This document shows, in pieces, positions 22,580 through 31,740 of a DNA stretch of 64,000 nucleotides (the first letter of the stretch is position 1; each line of letters begins with the position of its first letter). The translations under genes were made by a program, and so were the position numbers. Origin of the DNA: Planctomycetes bacterium syqfu (lineage in GTDB: Bacteria > Planctomycetota > Phycisphaerae > Phycisphaerales > Phycisphaeraceae); the NCBI GenBank assembly GCA_020974905.1, contig CP087563.1, forward strand, positions 1,302,001 to 1,366,000, in the 5' to 3' direction. The notes beneath the pieces were generated by a model. It was given only the letters and a program-made list of their open reading frames with translations. It was not told the origin of the DNA and ran no database searches.

Positions 22580-25507
22580 ATGTTGATTCGCTCCTTGAGC
22601 TGTTTGTGCATGCTCATCTGCTGTCTCTGTGCCCCGACTTTCGCTCAGACCACCTTGCCTCTGGGCCAACAGGTTGTCAGTTTTGATGACCATGGCGCCT
22701 GGCAATTGCTTGATGCCGAAGGACGCAAAATCGCATCCGGCGCGACCCTGTTTTATGCAAAGGGCTGGCAGACCACCGGGCAAAGCCAGAAGACCATCAC
22801 CAAGACCGGCGAGAACACGTGGTCCGGCGAGATGGTTGATCGCAATTCCAAAATCAAATCCACGTTCACCCAAACCGTCCAAGCCACAGAAGACCAAATC
22901 AGCATCACCGTCAAAGTCGAACCCCAGGGCAACATCCCCTCCGAAGACATTCCCATGATCGTGATGCGCCTGCCTCAGGAACTTCATGAAGGGCACAAGC
23001 TGAGCATTGGTAAAACCTACACGCTGCCTGCCGATAACAAATGGGGATACGGCGATTACATCAAACTGTGGCTGACCAACAATGCCATCAAGCTCAGCAA
23101 CGGTGTGAGCATGTCCGTTTGGAAGCGGGGCAAAGGTCAATACGCTCGCTATGAAGTGCGTGTCCGCATGGACGGCCCCAAGCGTGACAAAGATAAAACC
23201 ATCAGCCAACCGTATGAATTAACGCTGACACTGCGCAAAGTCACCGAGGAAGCTGCAGCAGCAGCCAAGTCTGATGCCAAGCAGCCTGTTGCCTTTGTCG
23301 GGCAGGTTGATGTGATCGACTCGGGTAAAAAAAAAGCGCAGGCCCCCAAGCGTGATGTCCAGGCAGAATATCTGACCAACTACCAACGTGTTCTGAGCGA
23401 GCCAACCTCTGCACGATTCAATCACACTGTCGCCCACAACTGGATCAGGCAGGCCTTGGCTGCGAGAACACAAAACCAACCCGCTGACAAACAGGTCGAT
23501 CAAGTCGAAGCCTACCTGCAATGCCTCAGTGTCGCATACGACCTGGACGCACGGCAGCGGCATATGTCGCTGTTCAAACAACTCGTCGGTCCGCTGGATA
23601 CCGCTTCCTTCGACATCGCCTTTGAACAGGTCACCAACCAACTCAAATCCGGGGAGCTTGATGGCCTGCTGGATCGCTGTCTGCTGACGCTCAAGCTTGC
23701 AAAAAACCTTGAAAAACAGGCACTTTCCAGCTACCAGACCAGCTACTATCCCGGGAGCATCGTCAACCAACACAGTTGGGTCAAAGCCCTGTATCTCAAC
23801 GGATACAAGAAACATCGCGATGGTCTGAATGCTGGTGAACCCTACCCGTGGGACATCGCATGGGACACCGGCTTATCCCTCTCACTGGGCGGTCAGGCTG
23901 CTGACTACCATGTCGACCGCACATGGACCACCAACACATGGCATCACCAAACAACCAACACCGACATTTTCTTCTCCGTCCTGACACCGGTAACCTTGAT
24001 TGAAAAAGTCAAAGACCTGACGCTTGATCAACTCAGTAGTCCCGTAACACATCTGCTCACGCCGGACAGGAACGTGTCGGTAATCATTGGTAAAAGCGAT
24101 GCTTTGCCGATGCCCAAACTCAGCGACAACTGGTTTGTGCTGCGCACCGGCAAAGGCGTTCTGCTCTGCTTCACCGGCAAGCAACCTGCAGCACTGCAAA
24201 ACACCAACAAACAAATCCAACTCACATGGAAAGAGCAAACCTACCTGGCCATGCTCGCATTCCCCAGCAGCATCGGCACCGATGATCTGATCCAGCAGGC
24301 CAACTTCTGGCAGGACATCGTCATCGCCCTGCCGACCCAAGCCATGGAGATTGCCAGTAACAACAAGGTCGAATACCGCTATCAATACCGAACCCAACAG
24401 GACGATTGGCAATCACAACCTAACCATGTCAGCCCCGTCCCGCATCTGGCGGTCCTTGCAAACGACAACGACTTTCACAAGCATACCCTGGCAGGCAATG
24501 ATGTCTTTGCTTACATGAATGGGAAACAGGCAACATGGTCGACAGCTCAAATCAACAAGCAGCCGATGTATCGCGGTCTGAATGACGATGCCAAACACCT
24601 GATTAAAGACGGGCGTGCTGAGCATTGGGTTTCGCTTGGCGCTAACTCGGTTCGACTTTGCATCTACCACCAGGACGAAGACCAGCACGGCTATGACCTG
24701 TTTGACGGCGCGTTAAAGCAATGCCACAAGGTCGGCTTGAAAGTGCTGGTTGACCCGCATGATTTTGTTTACAAGACCACGCGCAAAGGCTTACCCACGG
24801 ATGCTGATGCGCCGCAGAAGTTCGCTGCCATGTGGGAAAAGCTGGCAACCATCAGCAAGCAATACCCGGGCACGGTGATTGGTTACGACCTGTACAACGA
24901 GCTGCGACTTAAGACACATGAGTGGGACAAATGGGCACCAATTGCAGAGTTGGCGATCGCCCGGATTCGCAAGGTGGACACAACAACACCGATCTATGCT
25001 GGCTGCACGGACATGTCCAATGCCACAGGGTACCACGCGACGAAGTTGCTCAGTGATCCAAACGTGATTTACTCATTTCATCACTATGCGATGCACAGCT
25101 TCACGCATCAGAATATTTTCCGACATAAGCCGCGTGAAGCGTTTGTGTTCTATCCCGGCTGGACCCCGCTCATCGACTGGGGTGCCAAGCAGACATATGG
25201 TGATGCGGAATTGTTATGGTGGGATCGCTGGTCGATGGCAGCATCCGTCTATCCTGCGCTGAAGTTTGCAGCAAAGAATAAGGTCAACATGCACTGCGGT
25301 GAGTTTGCGCCGGTCGGCTGGTCCAAGCCCCGTGCAGCAGAGGCCTCCATGCTCTGGACCATCGATGCGATGGATCTGTTCGAACAACGTAACATCGTCT
25401 GGCATCTCTGGAACAAAGGTTTTGGCCTGACCATCGACCAAGTCAAAGACAAAGTGACCGACGTCTGGCAGACGCGTAATCAACCCTACCAATTGCCTAC
25501 TCAATAA
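22580..25507 (+). CDS. Large secreted GH5-like glycoside hydrolase
   Basis: A 975-residue exported protein with signal peptide LIRSLSCLCMLICCLCAPTFAQ. Residues 25-600 form long beta-rich regions of unknown family; from about residue 650 comes a clan GH-A TIM barrel like GH5 cellulases: GANSVRLCIYHQDEDQHGYD, LKVLVDPHDFVYK, GYDLYNELR with the probable acid/base E774, YSFHHYAMHSFTHQ and MHCGEFAPVG with the probable nucleophile E908. Both catalytic glutamates are present, so it should be active on a beta-linked polysaccharide in the periplasm or outside the cell. It is third in the plus-strand LacI, pseudopilin, enzyme series. The N-terminal half may be a second catalytic or binding part. Confidence 0.82.
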   Translation: MLIRSLSCLCMLICCLCAPTFAQTTLPLGQQVVSFDDHGAWQLLDAEGRKIASGATLFYAKGWQTTGQSQKTITKTGENTWSGEMVDRNSKIKSTFTQTVQATEDQISITVKVEPQGNIPSEDIPMIVMRLPQELHEGHKLSIGKTYTLPADNKWGYGDYIKLWLTNNAIKLSNGVSMSVWKRGKGQYARYEVRVRMDGPKRDKDKTISQPYELTLTLRKVTEEAAAAAKSDAKQPVAFVGQVDVIDSGKKKAQAPKRDVQAEYLTNYQRVLSEPTSARFNHTVAHNWIRQALAARTQNQPADKQVDQVEAYLQCLSVAYDLDARQRHMSLFKQLVGPLDTASFDIAFEQVTNQLKSGELDGLLDRCLLTLKLAKNLEKQALSSYQTSYYPGSIVNQHSWVKALYLNGYKKHRDGLNAGEPYPWDIAWDTGLSLSLGGQAADYHVDRTWTTNTWHHQTTNTDIFFSVLTPVTLIEKVKDLTLDQLSSPVTHLLTPDRNVSVIIGKSDALPMPKLSDNWFVLRTGKGVLLCFTGKQPAALQNTNKQIQLTWKEQTYLAMLAFPSSIGTDDLIQQANFWQDIVIALPTQAMEIASNNKVEYRYQYRTQQDDWQSQPNHVSPVPHLAVLANDNDFHKHTLAGNDVFAYMNGKQATWSTAQINKQPMYRGLNDDAKHLIKDGRAEHWVSLGANSVRLCIYHQDEDQHGYDLFDGALKQCHKVGLKVLVDPHDFVYKTTRKGLPTDADAPQKFAAMWEKLATISKQYPGTVIGYDLYNELRLKTHEWDKWAPIAELAIARIRKVDTTTPIYAGCTDMSNATGYHATKLLSDPNVIYSFHHYAMHSFTHQNIFRHKPREAFVFYPGWTPLIDWGAKQTYGDAELLWWDRWSMAASVYPALKFAAKNKVNMHCGEFAPVGWSKPRAAEASMLWTIDAMDLFEQRNIVWHLWNKGFGLTIDQVKDKVTDVWQTRNQPYQLPTQ

Positions 25508-25567
25508 AGCGATGGCAACTCATGTTAGAGCAGTTCGAGTCATTTATTGCCAGACAGAAATCTGATT

Positions 25568-25653
25568 CGTCATTCCCGCGCAGGCGGGAATCCAGTGGCA
25601 TGCAGTTGATACTTGCAAGTTCCACTGGACTCCCGCCTGCGCGGGAGTGACGG
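25568..25653. repeat. REP-like inverted-repeat element, copy 3
   Basis: CGTCATTCCCGCGCAGGCGG, GAATCCAGTGGCATGC, TTCCACTGGACTCCCGCC and TGCGCGGGAGTGACGG. It is a full-length copy lying between two convergent glycan-module enzymes (GH5-like and GH110-like). Confidence 0.9.
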
Positions 25654-25697
25654 AAATAGTCGATTGTTTAATGAGATATCAGGACCTGCTACCGGTT

Positions 25698-27542
25698 TTA
25701 TTCAGTTGCCTGCAGGATCAAACCATCGTCAACCACGTTGTCCTTGACCGTCACATCCTCCGACGGACCGAGATGAATCAATGGCAACGTGGCATCACGA
25801 TCGGCATGGCCCTGTTCAAAGCGGTTACCTGACACGGTCACGCCTTTGGCATTACTCACATCAACGGCGACACCATTGACGCCCAATCCCGGACCGGCTT
25901 TGGCGCCGTAGTTGAGAAACGTGTTATCCCGAATGATCACATTACGATTGGCCAGCCCCTTGGCAGGTGTCCGATCCATCGCGGTGTTGCAGATGAACAC
26001 ATTGCTGAGGCGGATATTCTCAAAAATATTGTTGGCAATGGTGAGATTGCGTACTGCGGGACCTTCCAGGAAGGTGAATTCGTGTCCTGCAAATATCGCA
26101 GGTCCATTGAGATTGCGGAAGGTGTTGTGCTCAATGCGAGCATCGGGCGCACGCATGAGTATGCCACGGACGCGGTGATTTTCAAAGACATTGTGATGGA
26201 CGTAAGCATTCTTGCCACACCGATCCAGATTCAAAACCAATGTCGGGATGATGCGTTCTTCGACAGGCAAACGGACTGGTGCGATGGCTTTAAAGGGTGG
26301 GCCGATCTCCAACTGTGTTTTGAGTTTGCCCACCGGTTCATTGAGTGTCAGTGTTACGGCATTCAGATCATCCTTAAACGGACCGATGTAGGATGACTTG
26401 ACGGTGACCTGCTGCATGTATTGACCGGTATTGCCATCCACAAAGACCAGACGATCGCCGGGTCGGAAAATCTGCACGTGCACCACGAGTGTGGTCGAAT
26501 CTTTTTGATCCAATACCCGTGCAAATGAGCCACCGATGTTCACCGAGTCATCATCCATCCCCTGGAAGTGACAGTAGGCAATCTCCGGGCCGACCTTGTT
26601 GTACTTGCAATGCACCCCATCGGCATTGGTGGTCATCAGGCGATCCGAGCCAGCAGGCGTAGCAATATCACAGTGTAAAATTTTAATCGCATCACAGTCC
26701 CGGAGAATAAAGCCGCAGGACGGTGCGCTGTGAACCGTGACATTTAACGCGGTGCAATTGGCCGAGTTCTTGAACATCACCGCACCACGAGGGCGGCGGG
26801 CAATGATCGCAAACAGGTGATGGTTCGGTTTTAAGTCTTCGAGTGTGTTGGATGTGATATGGATTTGCCAACGGCGATCGCCCAGTGGTTTAAGGGTATT
26901 GAGCCGATACTTGGCGACGACTTCATGATCCAGATGACGGGTCACCGGGTCGAAGATCATCATACGCCTTGCCTGAAGCTGCTTGTGAAAATCCTCGCGA
27001 GATAAATCCGCATAGCCATCCTGAATCTTGACGGTGACCAGCTTGTTTTCCAGATCAACCGATTCAATCAATCCCTGTGTGAACGGCAGCGGATCATAAT
27101 CAATCGACATCCGCTCAATGGTGACATTCTCTGAATCAAGCACTGTCACGCCTTGCTGATACACATCGGCCATGATGAGCTTGGTACCCGCTTGCCCGCG
27201 AACCGTGAGGTTCGAAGCACTGGCAACAAGCAGATGTCCGCCCTCGGTCAGTTCCTTGGGATCACCGTTTTCATCGGTCATCTCGCGTTTGAACGTCGCT
27301 GAGTGCGTCGTTGCCAAACGATAGGTCCCGGTGGGTAGCAAGACCACATGGTCTTGACCGGGTTCTGCCTTGGCAGCATCAATGGCTTGGGCGATGGCAG
27401 GACTGTCATCATGGATACCATCACCAACCGCGCCAAAGTCGCGGACATTAAACACCTTTGCCTGCAGTGGCAAACATGCACTGAAGATGAACAGGACTGT
27501 CACAAGTGACAGCTTGGGCAAGTATGCGTAATGAATTTTCAT
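25698..27542 (-). CDS. Secreted GH110-like right-handed beta-helix protein
   Basis: A 614-residue exported protein. After the signal peptide (LSLVTVLFIFSACLPLQA) it starts with the pectate-lyase-superfamily motif FNVRDFGAVGDGIHDDSPAI and continues with a long right-handed beta-helix full of asparagine-containing coils (ITIANNIFENIRLSN-type). The segment TTNADGVHCKYNKVGPEIAY with FQGMDDDSVNIGGSF resembles the active-site coil of GH110 alpha-1,3-galactosidases, with an aspartate cluster (MDDDS). The GH110 assignment is a recognition from these motifs and not certain; a pectate-lyase-like lyase is the alternative. It is third in the GntR-type regulator, pseudopilin, enzyme series on the minus strand. 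Confidence 0.75.
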   Translation of the reverse strand: MKIHYAYLPKLSLVTVLFIFSACLPLQAKVFNVRDFGAVGDGIHDDSPAIAQAIDAAKAEPGQDHVVLLPTGTYRLATTHSATFKREMTDENGDPKELTEGGHLLVASASNLTVRGQAGTKLIMADVYQQGVTVLDSENVTIERMSIDYDPLPFTQGLIESVDLENKLVTVKIQDGYADLSREDFHKQLQARRMMIFDPVTRHLDHEVVAKYRLNTLKPLGDRRWQIHITSNTLEDLKPNHHLFAIIARRPRGAVMFKNSANCTALNVTVHSAPSCGFILRDCDAIKILHCDIATPAGSDRLMTTNADGVHCKYNKVGPEIAYCHFQGMDDDSVNIGGSFARVLDQKDSTTLVVHVQIFRPGDRLVFVDGNTGQYMQQVTVKSSYIGPFKDDLNAVTLTLNEPVGKLKTQLEIGPPFKAIAPVRLPVEERIIPTLVLNLDRCGKNAYVHHNVFENHRVRGILMRAPDARIEHNTFRNLNGPAIFAGHEFTFLEGPAVRNLTIANNIFENIRLSNVFICNTAMDRTPAKGLANRNVIIRDNTFLNYGAKAGPGLGVNGVAVDVSNAKGVTVSGNRFEQGHADRDATLPLIHLGPSEDVTVKDNVVDDGLILQATE

Positions 27543-27552
27543 ATTGATGATC

Positions 27553-28332
27553 TCAGTTGAGTGTCAGATCCAGGGTAATGGGATTGTCATCGGGATTGAG
27601 CGTCTGGACGTGACCGTCGTTAAAGACCGCATTGGATCGTTCGTTATGCCAGAACGCACCGATGTTGGTTTGCGTGCCGTACCAGTTGTTGCCGTTGCGG
27701 ATGGCAAGATACACTTCGCCTGACCCATTTATCTGGCTACTGGTCGGTCCCAACTCACCAAAGAGCATGTGTTTTGACGGACCGGCATCGCGGCTGGCGC
27801 TCTCAGGCTTTACAAAGAATAACTGAGGATTGGCTAAAGGGTCAGCAACCAACGCCGGTGATATGAGATGAGGTTGACTGCCACTGGGTCTTCTCACGCC
27901 AACGCGACCAAACGCATTCTGTGCATAGGATCGCGTCCCCGTCCCACTCCCGTACTTCACGGTCGAAGGACAGCTTATGACCTTGGCTTGTGCCAGCTCA
28001 AAGCTTTCAGTCAATGATGTTGGCTGGCGGTTATCACCCAAATAAGGGCGCAGCGTATGCCACCAGACATTCTTGTTGTAGTTTGCCCCATCGTCGCTTC
28101 CGATGCGTGCAGCGGTGAACCAGTCAAAGTCCGCTGCGTAGGCCATTTCCCCGTAGCCCATTTGTCTCAGTGTTGAAGCGCATTGCGTGGAGCGTGCCTG
28201 CTCCCGTGCTGATCGCAAGGCCGGCAGGAGGATGGCAATAAGCAGACTGATGATCGAAATCACCACCAGTAACTCAATGAGTGTAAAACCGCATCGCGAC
28301 ATTGATTTTGATGTATCGTGCAGGGACTTCAT
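27553..28332 (-). CDS. Pseudopilin of the GH110-like module
   Basis: A 259-residue pseudopilin. The leader [15 protein letters not shown] ends with glycine, then [20 protein letters not shown] and [20 protein letters not shown]. The tail [19 protein letters not shown] is an exact H-x9-DG match. The start codon overlaps the stop of the upstream regulator as ATGA (28329-28332), so translation is probably coupled. It ends 10 bases before the GH110-like gene, making a tight three-gene unit. The head contains the pattern [20 protein letters not shown], similar in the other pseudopilins only in the first residues. Confidence 0.93.
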   Translation of the reverse strand: MKSLHDTSKSMSRCGFTLIELLVVISIISLLIAILLPALRSAREQARSTQCASTLRQMGYGEMAYAADFDWFTAARIGSDDGANYNKNVWWHTLRPYLGDNRQPTSLTESFELAQAKVISCPSTVKYGSGTGTRSYAQNAFGRVGVRRPSGSQPHLISPALVADPLANPQLFFVKPESASRDAGPSKHMLFGELGPTSSQINGSGEVYLAIRNGNNWYGTQTNIGAFWHNERSNAVFNDGHVQTLNPDDNPITLDLTLN

Positions 28333-29417
28333 ACTTTTTTCCCCTTGTTTTCAGGGACAAAATCGCGCGTTGATTCACCAATGATCACCTCGCAGATTTC
28401 AGGTTCCAGATGCAGACTCGATAGAACTGGCTTGCGGTCTGCCAATAGCCATTTGATGGCCAATTCGACATTGCCCTGTGACGGGCTGGCGTTAACGGTG
28501 GTCAATGACGGGATCATCAGTTGGCTACGTTCGGGTGCACCAAACGTCCCAACCGCGATGTCACGTCCGACCTGCAAGCCAGCATCATGCAACGCACGAT
28601 ACACCCCCACCGTAGGCTGAGCGGTCACGCAGAAGAGCGCATCGGGTTTGCCGGACTTGTCCTTGAGCATGCGTTGGGTCAGTTCGTAAGCGCGCTGTTC
28701 GCTGATACTCACTTCGGGTTGATCGTAGCGCCAGAGCTTGCCGGTCATGCCACGGTCTTTGAGTGCTTTTTCCCAAATGCTGATGCGCTTTTCCGTTGAG
28801 CCGATCGAGCGTTTGACCTGCGTACACAAGGCATCCACACGGCGACAACCCCGTGACTGAAAATGCTCAACCAGTCGGTCAATGTTGGCAAAGGCCCCGC
28901 CATCCAATCGCGGATGCCCCATTGATGTCAGGTCATACCACATGACCACGACGCGGCCGACCATGCGTTCGAGTTGCTGTTTGAGAAGCGGTGAGAGTTC
29001 CGGTGGCGGGATGATGAAAAAGCCATCAAAGTCCGCGCCCAGGGTTTCGGTGATGAGTTTATCCTCACCATGCACATAGCCCACCGGCCTGACATTGCCC
29101 CCCATTTTTTCGACGACGTGGTTAATCCGGTCCAGCCATTCGAGAAACGCAAAGGATTCCAGCGCAGGCATGATAAAGGCAAAACGCGGCTCGTGACGCT
29201 TACTCTTACGTGGCCGGATGATCTGCATGCGACCGTTTTCAAGCTGCTGCAGTTGGCCGGCCTCCGCCAGATGTGCGATGGCTTTGCGAGCAGTCATGTA
29301 ACTGACGCCCACATCGCTGGCCAATTTCCGCGCACTGGGGAAGGTGTCCGTGGGGTAGTCGCCCTGCTCGATGCGCCGAGTGACCATCTGGGCAATGTCG
29401 GTGTATTTGGGTTGCAT
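28329..29417 (-). CDS. GntR-type regulator with LacI-like sensor domain
   Basis: A 362-residue chimeric regulator. The N-terminus is a GntR winged helix-turn-helix ([55 protein letters not shown]) and the remainder a periplasmic-binding-protein-like domain of the LacI type ([47 protein letters not shown]), the same architecture as AraR. It would respond to a sugar. Its last codon overlaps the pseudopilin start by four bases. Two direct repeats upstream (29445-29473) are the probable operator. Confidence 0.9.
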   Translation of the reverse strand: MQPKYTDIAQMVTRRIEQGDYPTDTFPSARKLASDVGVSYMTARKAIAHLAEAGQLQQLENGRMQIIRPRKSKRHEPRFAFIMPALESFAFLEWLDRINHVVEKMGGNVRPVGYVHGEDKLITETLGADFDGFFIIPPPELSPLLKQQLERMVGRVVVMWYDLTSMGHPRLDGGAFANIDRLVEHFQSRGCRRVDALCTQVKRSIGSTEKRISIWEKALKDRGMTGKLWRYDQPEVSISEQRAYELTQRMLKDKSGKPDALFCVTAQPTVGVYRALHDAGLQVGRDIAVGTFGAPERSQLMIPSLTTVNASPSQGNVELAIKWLLADRKPVLSSLHLEPEICEVIIGESTRDFVPENKGKKV

Positions 29418-29444
29418 GGTTTATCTTGCTGTGGACATTTATAT

Positions 29445-29473
29445 CATTTTTAGTATATGCCATTTTTAGTATA
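29445..29473. promoter_or_regulatory. Tandem CATTTTTAGTATA operator candidate
   Basis: CATTTTTAGTATA occurs at 29445-29457 and again at 29461-29473, identical over 13 bases and spaced 16 bases start to start. It lies 28 bases upstream of the GntR-LacI regulator start. Read on the regulator strand the repeat is TATACTAAAAATG. The remaining gap up to 29584 shows no other feature. Confidence 0.6.
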
Positions 29474-29584
29474 GGTCAACCCAGCCGTGTAAAAATATTC
29501 TCACAGTCAAGACGTGGGAAAACACCGTCTTGACAGCCTAACTCAACAATAAAAAGATGTTACAGGCATCAATGAGAATCAGAA

Positions 29585-31684
29585 TTATTCTGCAAGCTGA
29601 CCGGATGGTAGCTTGGGGAGCGTTGGATCGTCGTAAGGTTTTCGTGCCTGATACATTGCCAAGCGCGACTGCATGGCTTTGACGAGTTGGGTAAAACCGG
29701 CCTGCTGTGCCAAGTCAATGGCATGTTGCTGCACAGAGACCGCCTGGTCAAACTGCCCTGCCCGGGCGGATGCGGCTGCCAGTGTGTCCAGATAACGCGG
29801 CGCGCGATTGCCGGTGAGTTTACAGATGCCGATGGCAAGTTGTTGTGCTCGCTGCCCCGCCTGCACACCGGCATCCGGTGAGGTCGCCAGAATCCATGCC
29901 CAGTAATTGATCGACTCCACGGAGGCACTTTGCTTCTGACGTGCTGACTTGGCATACCAGTCGATGGCTGTGGCGATCTGACCACGTTTTTGAGCAATCA
30001 CCCCCATGCGTTGATAAGCCTCCGCTACAGTCGTTGGATACTTATCGGCACCTTGCTCGTAGGCAGCCAAAGCTTCGGCATGATGCCCCATGCCTTCGAG
30101 TGACCGGGCATGAGCCATCCAACCCTGCGGCGAATGGAGAAAGCGCGGTTGCTGCTGGTAGACCTCAACCGTCTTCTCAAAGTATGGTACAGCTGCAGCC
30201 AGATCACCAGCCTGTTCCAAAGCGACCGCCTTGCCAAAGAGCGCCCGACGATCATCGGGCACCTGCTCCAACACCACATCAAAATGCGCGATCGCTTCAA
30301 GAGGTTTGCCCAACTCCATCATAAGTTGGCCCATGTTCAGGCGGGGCTCGATGGCATCAGGTGTCCGACGGATCGCTTCATCCATCAATGCTTTAACCTG
30401 ATCAATCTCACCACGCTGGCGCAGAATCAATGCCAGATTATTCCGGGCAAGCCACGCATCCGGATTGGTTTTGATCGTCGCACGCCAAAGCGATTCAGCG
30501 TTGGTGTAATGCAATGTCTGCATCATCGTCAAACCGACATACACCAGTAACACCAACACCGCTGCAAAACGCACACGCTTGAATAACCGACTGAGTACCA
30601 ATGCCATCAACACGCAAAACCCAATGCTCGCGTGATACTGAAAATGATCGGCTACAAACGAGTATCGAAACGGGAAGACATCGACAAACCCCAGCGCCGG
30701 GAACAGCGTCCCCACAAAACACAATAGACATGCTGCGATCGTGCGTTTACCTGTCTTGATCCCATAAACCACACTGCCCAATAGTACCGCCAGGACACCG
30801 ATTGGAAACAGCCACTGCCACCAGATGTCCGACGCGATGTCCCAACGTGGGTAAACAAAACTCAGGTCCATCGGCAAGAGCAACTTGCCTGCATAAAAAC
30901 TCACAACACGACCGGCAAGCAGAAAACGCTCGACCGCGTCATGACTCCATTCGTGACCTTCAGCACCGACATGCGTTTTTTCAAGCCATGCGGTGAGCAG
31001 CCCCATGCCAATCCCGATTGCGAAAAACGGCAGTGTCGGCAGCAAATCCGTCTTGATCTTAAGCCGCCCACGCTGTTGCCAAAGGATCACCAGCAGCGCA
31101 GCAGGCAGCGTCAATACCACCGTCTTACTGAGCAGAGCCAACACGAACAAACCAAACGCCAGTAACCAATGACGCCAATGACGCGATTGATCAAACCGCA
31201 AATACAAATGAGCAGCAGACAGATAAAACAGGCATGAAAGCACGTTCTTGCGTTCGGTGATCCATACCACCGACTCCACCTGCACTGGATGTAACGCAAA
31301 AATCCCCGCAGCGATCCACGCCCAATACCGTGGCATTTTGAGTTTAATCAGCAATCGCCAAAGCAATAGACAACTGCCGATATGCAGCAGGACATTGACG
31401 ACATGATACCCCGTCGGATGCAACCCCCATGCGCGATACTCCAACCAGAACGTGGTGTGGACCATCGGGTAATACTGCGGGATGGATCGTGGGGAAAACC
31501 AGATATCCACCAAGCCATCAAAGCTGGTCAACGTCTGATTCTGCGTGACATAGTAATCGTCATCCCAAATGTAGCCACATTGGAGAACGGGGACGTAAGC
31601 CAGTAACGTCAACGCAATCAATACCAGCGCGTAACGCTGCTGGCATTGTGATGCGCTCTGAGAATCATCAAGTGTCTGGTTCAT
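29585..31684 (-). CDS. TMTC-like multi-pass membrane protein with TPR repeats
   Basis: A 699-residue protein with about ten hydrophobic segments in residues 20-410 followed by TPR repeats (residues 420-650: LARNNLALILRQRGEIDQVK, IEPRLNMGQLMMELGKPLEA, RALFGKAVALEQAGDLAAAV). The N-terminal motif YIWDDDYYVTQNQTLTSF and the WDD/HP pattern (IFALHPVQVESVVWITERKN) match the TMTC/DUF1736 family of GT-C-fold proteins, in which the eukaryotic members add O-linked mannose to cadherins. The bacterial role is not established; a lipid-linked-sugar glycosyltransferase in the inner membrane is likely. It is downstream of glnA with a 56-base gap, in the same direction. Confidence 0.85.
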   Translation of the reverse strand: MNQTLDDSQSASQCQQRYALVLIALTLLAYVPVLQCGYIWDDDYYVTQNQTLTSFDGLVDIWFSPRSIPQYYPMVHTTFWLEYRAWGLHPTGYHVVNVLLHIGSCLLLWRLLIKLKMPRYWAWIAAGIFALHPVQVESVVWITERKNVLSCLFYLSAAHLYLRFDQSRHWRHWLLAFGLFVLALLSKTVVLTLPAALLVILWQQRGRLKIKTDLLPTLPFFAIGIGMGLLTAWLEKTHVGAEGHEWSHDAVERFLLAGRVVSFYAGKLLLPMDLSFVYPRWDIASDIWWQWLFPIGVLAVLLGSVVYGIKTGKRTIAACLLCFVGTLFPALGFVDVFPFRYSFVADHFQYHASIGFCVLMALVLSRLFKRVRFAAVLVLLVYVGLTMMQTLHYTNAESLWRATIKTNPDAWLARNNLALILRQRGEIDQVKALMDEAIRRTPDAIEPRLNMGQLMMELGKPLEAIAHFDVVLEQVPDDRRALFGKAVALEQAGDLAAAVPYFEKTVEVYQQQPRFLHSPQGWMAHARSLEGMGHHAEALAAYEQGADKYPTTVAEAYQRMGVIAQKRGQIATAIDWYAKSARQKQSASVESINYWAWILATSPDAGVQAGQRAQQLAIGICKLTGNRAPRYLDTLAAASARAGQFDQAVSVQQHAIDLAQQAGFTQLVKAMQSRLAMYQARKPYDDPTLPKLPSGQLAE

Positions 31685-31740
31685 TGCGGTTTCGAATCAC
31701 GCTAAACCGCAAGCGGTTTGCTGTCACATGCGCCAATGGA

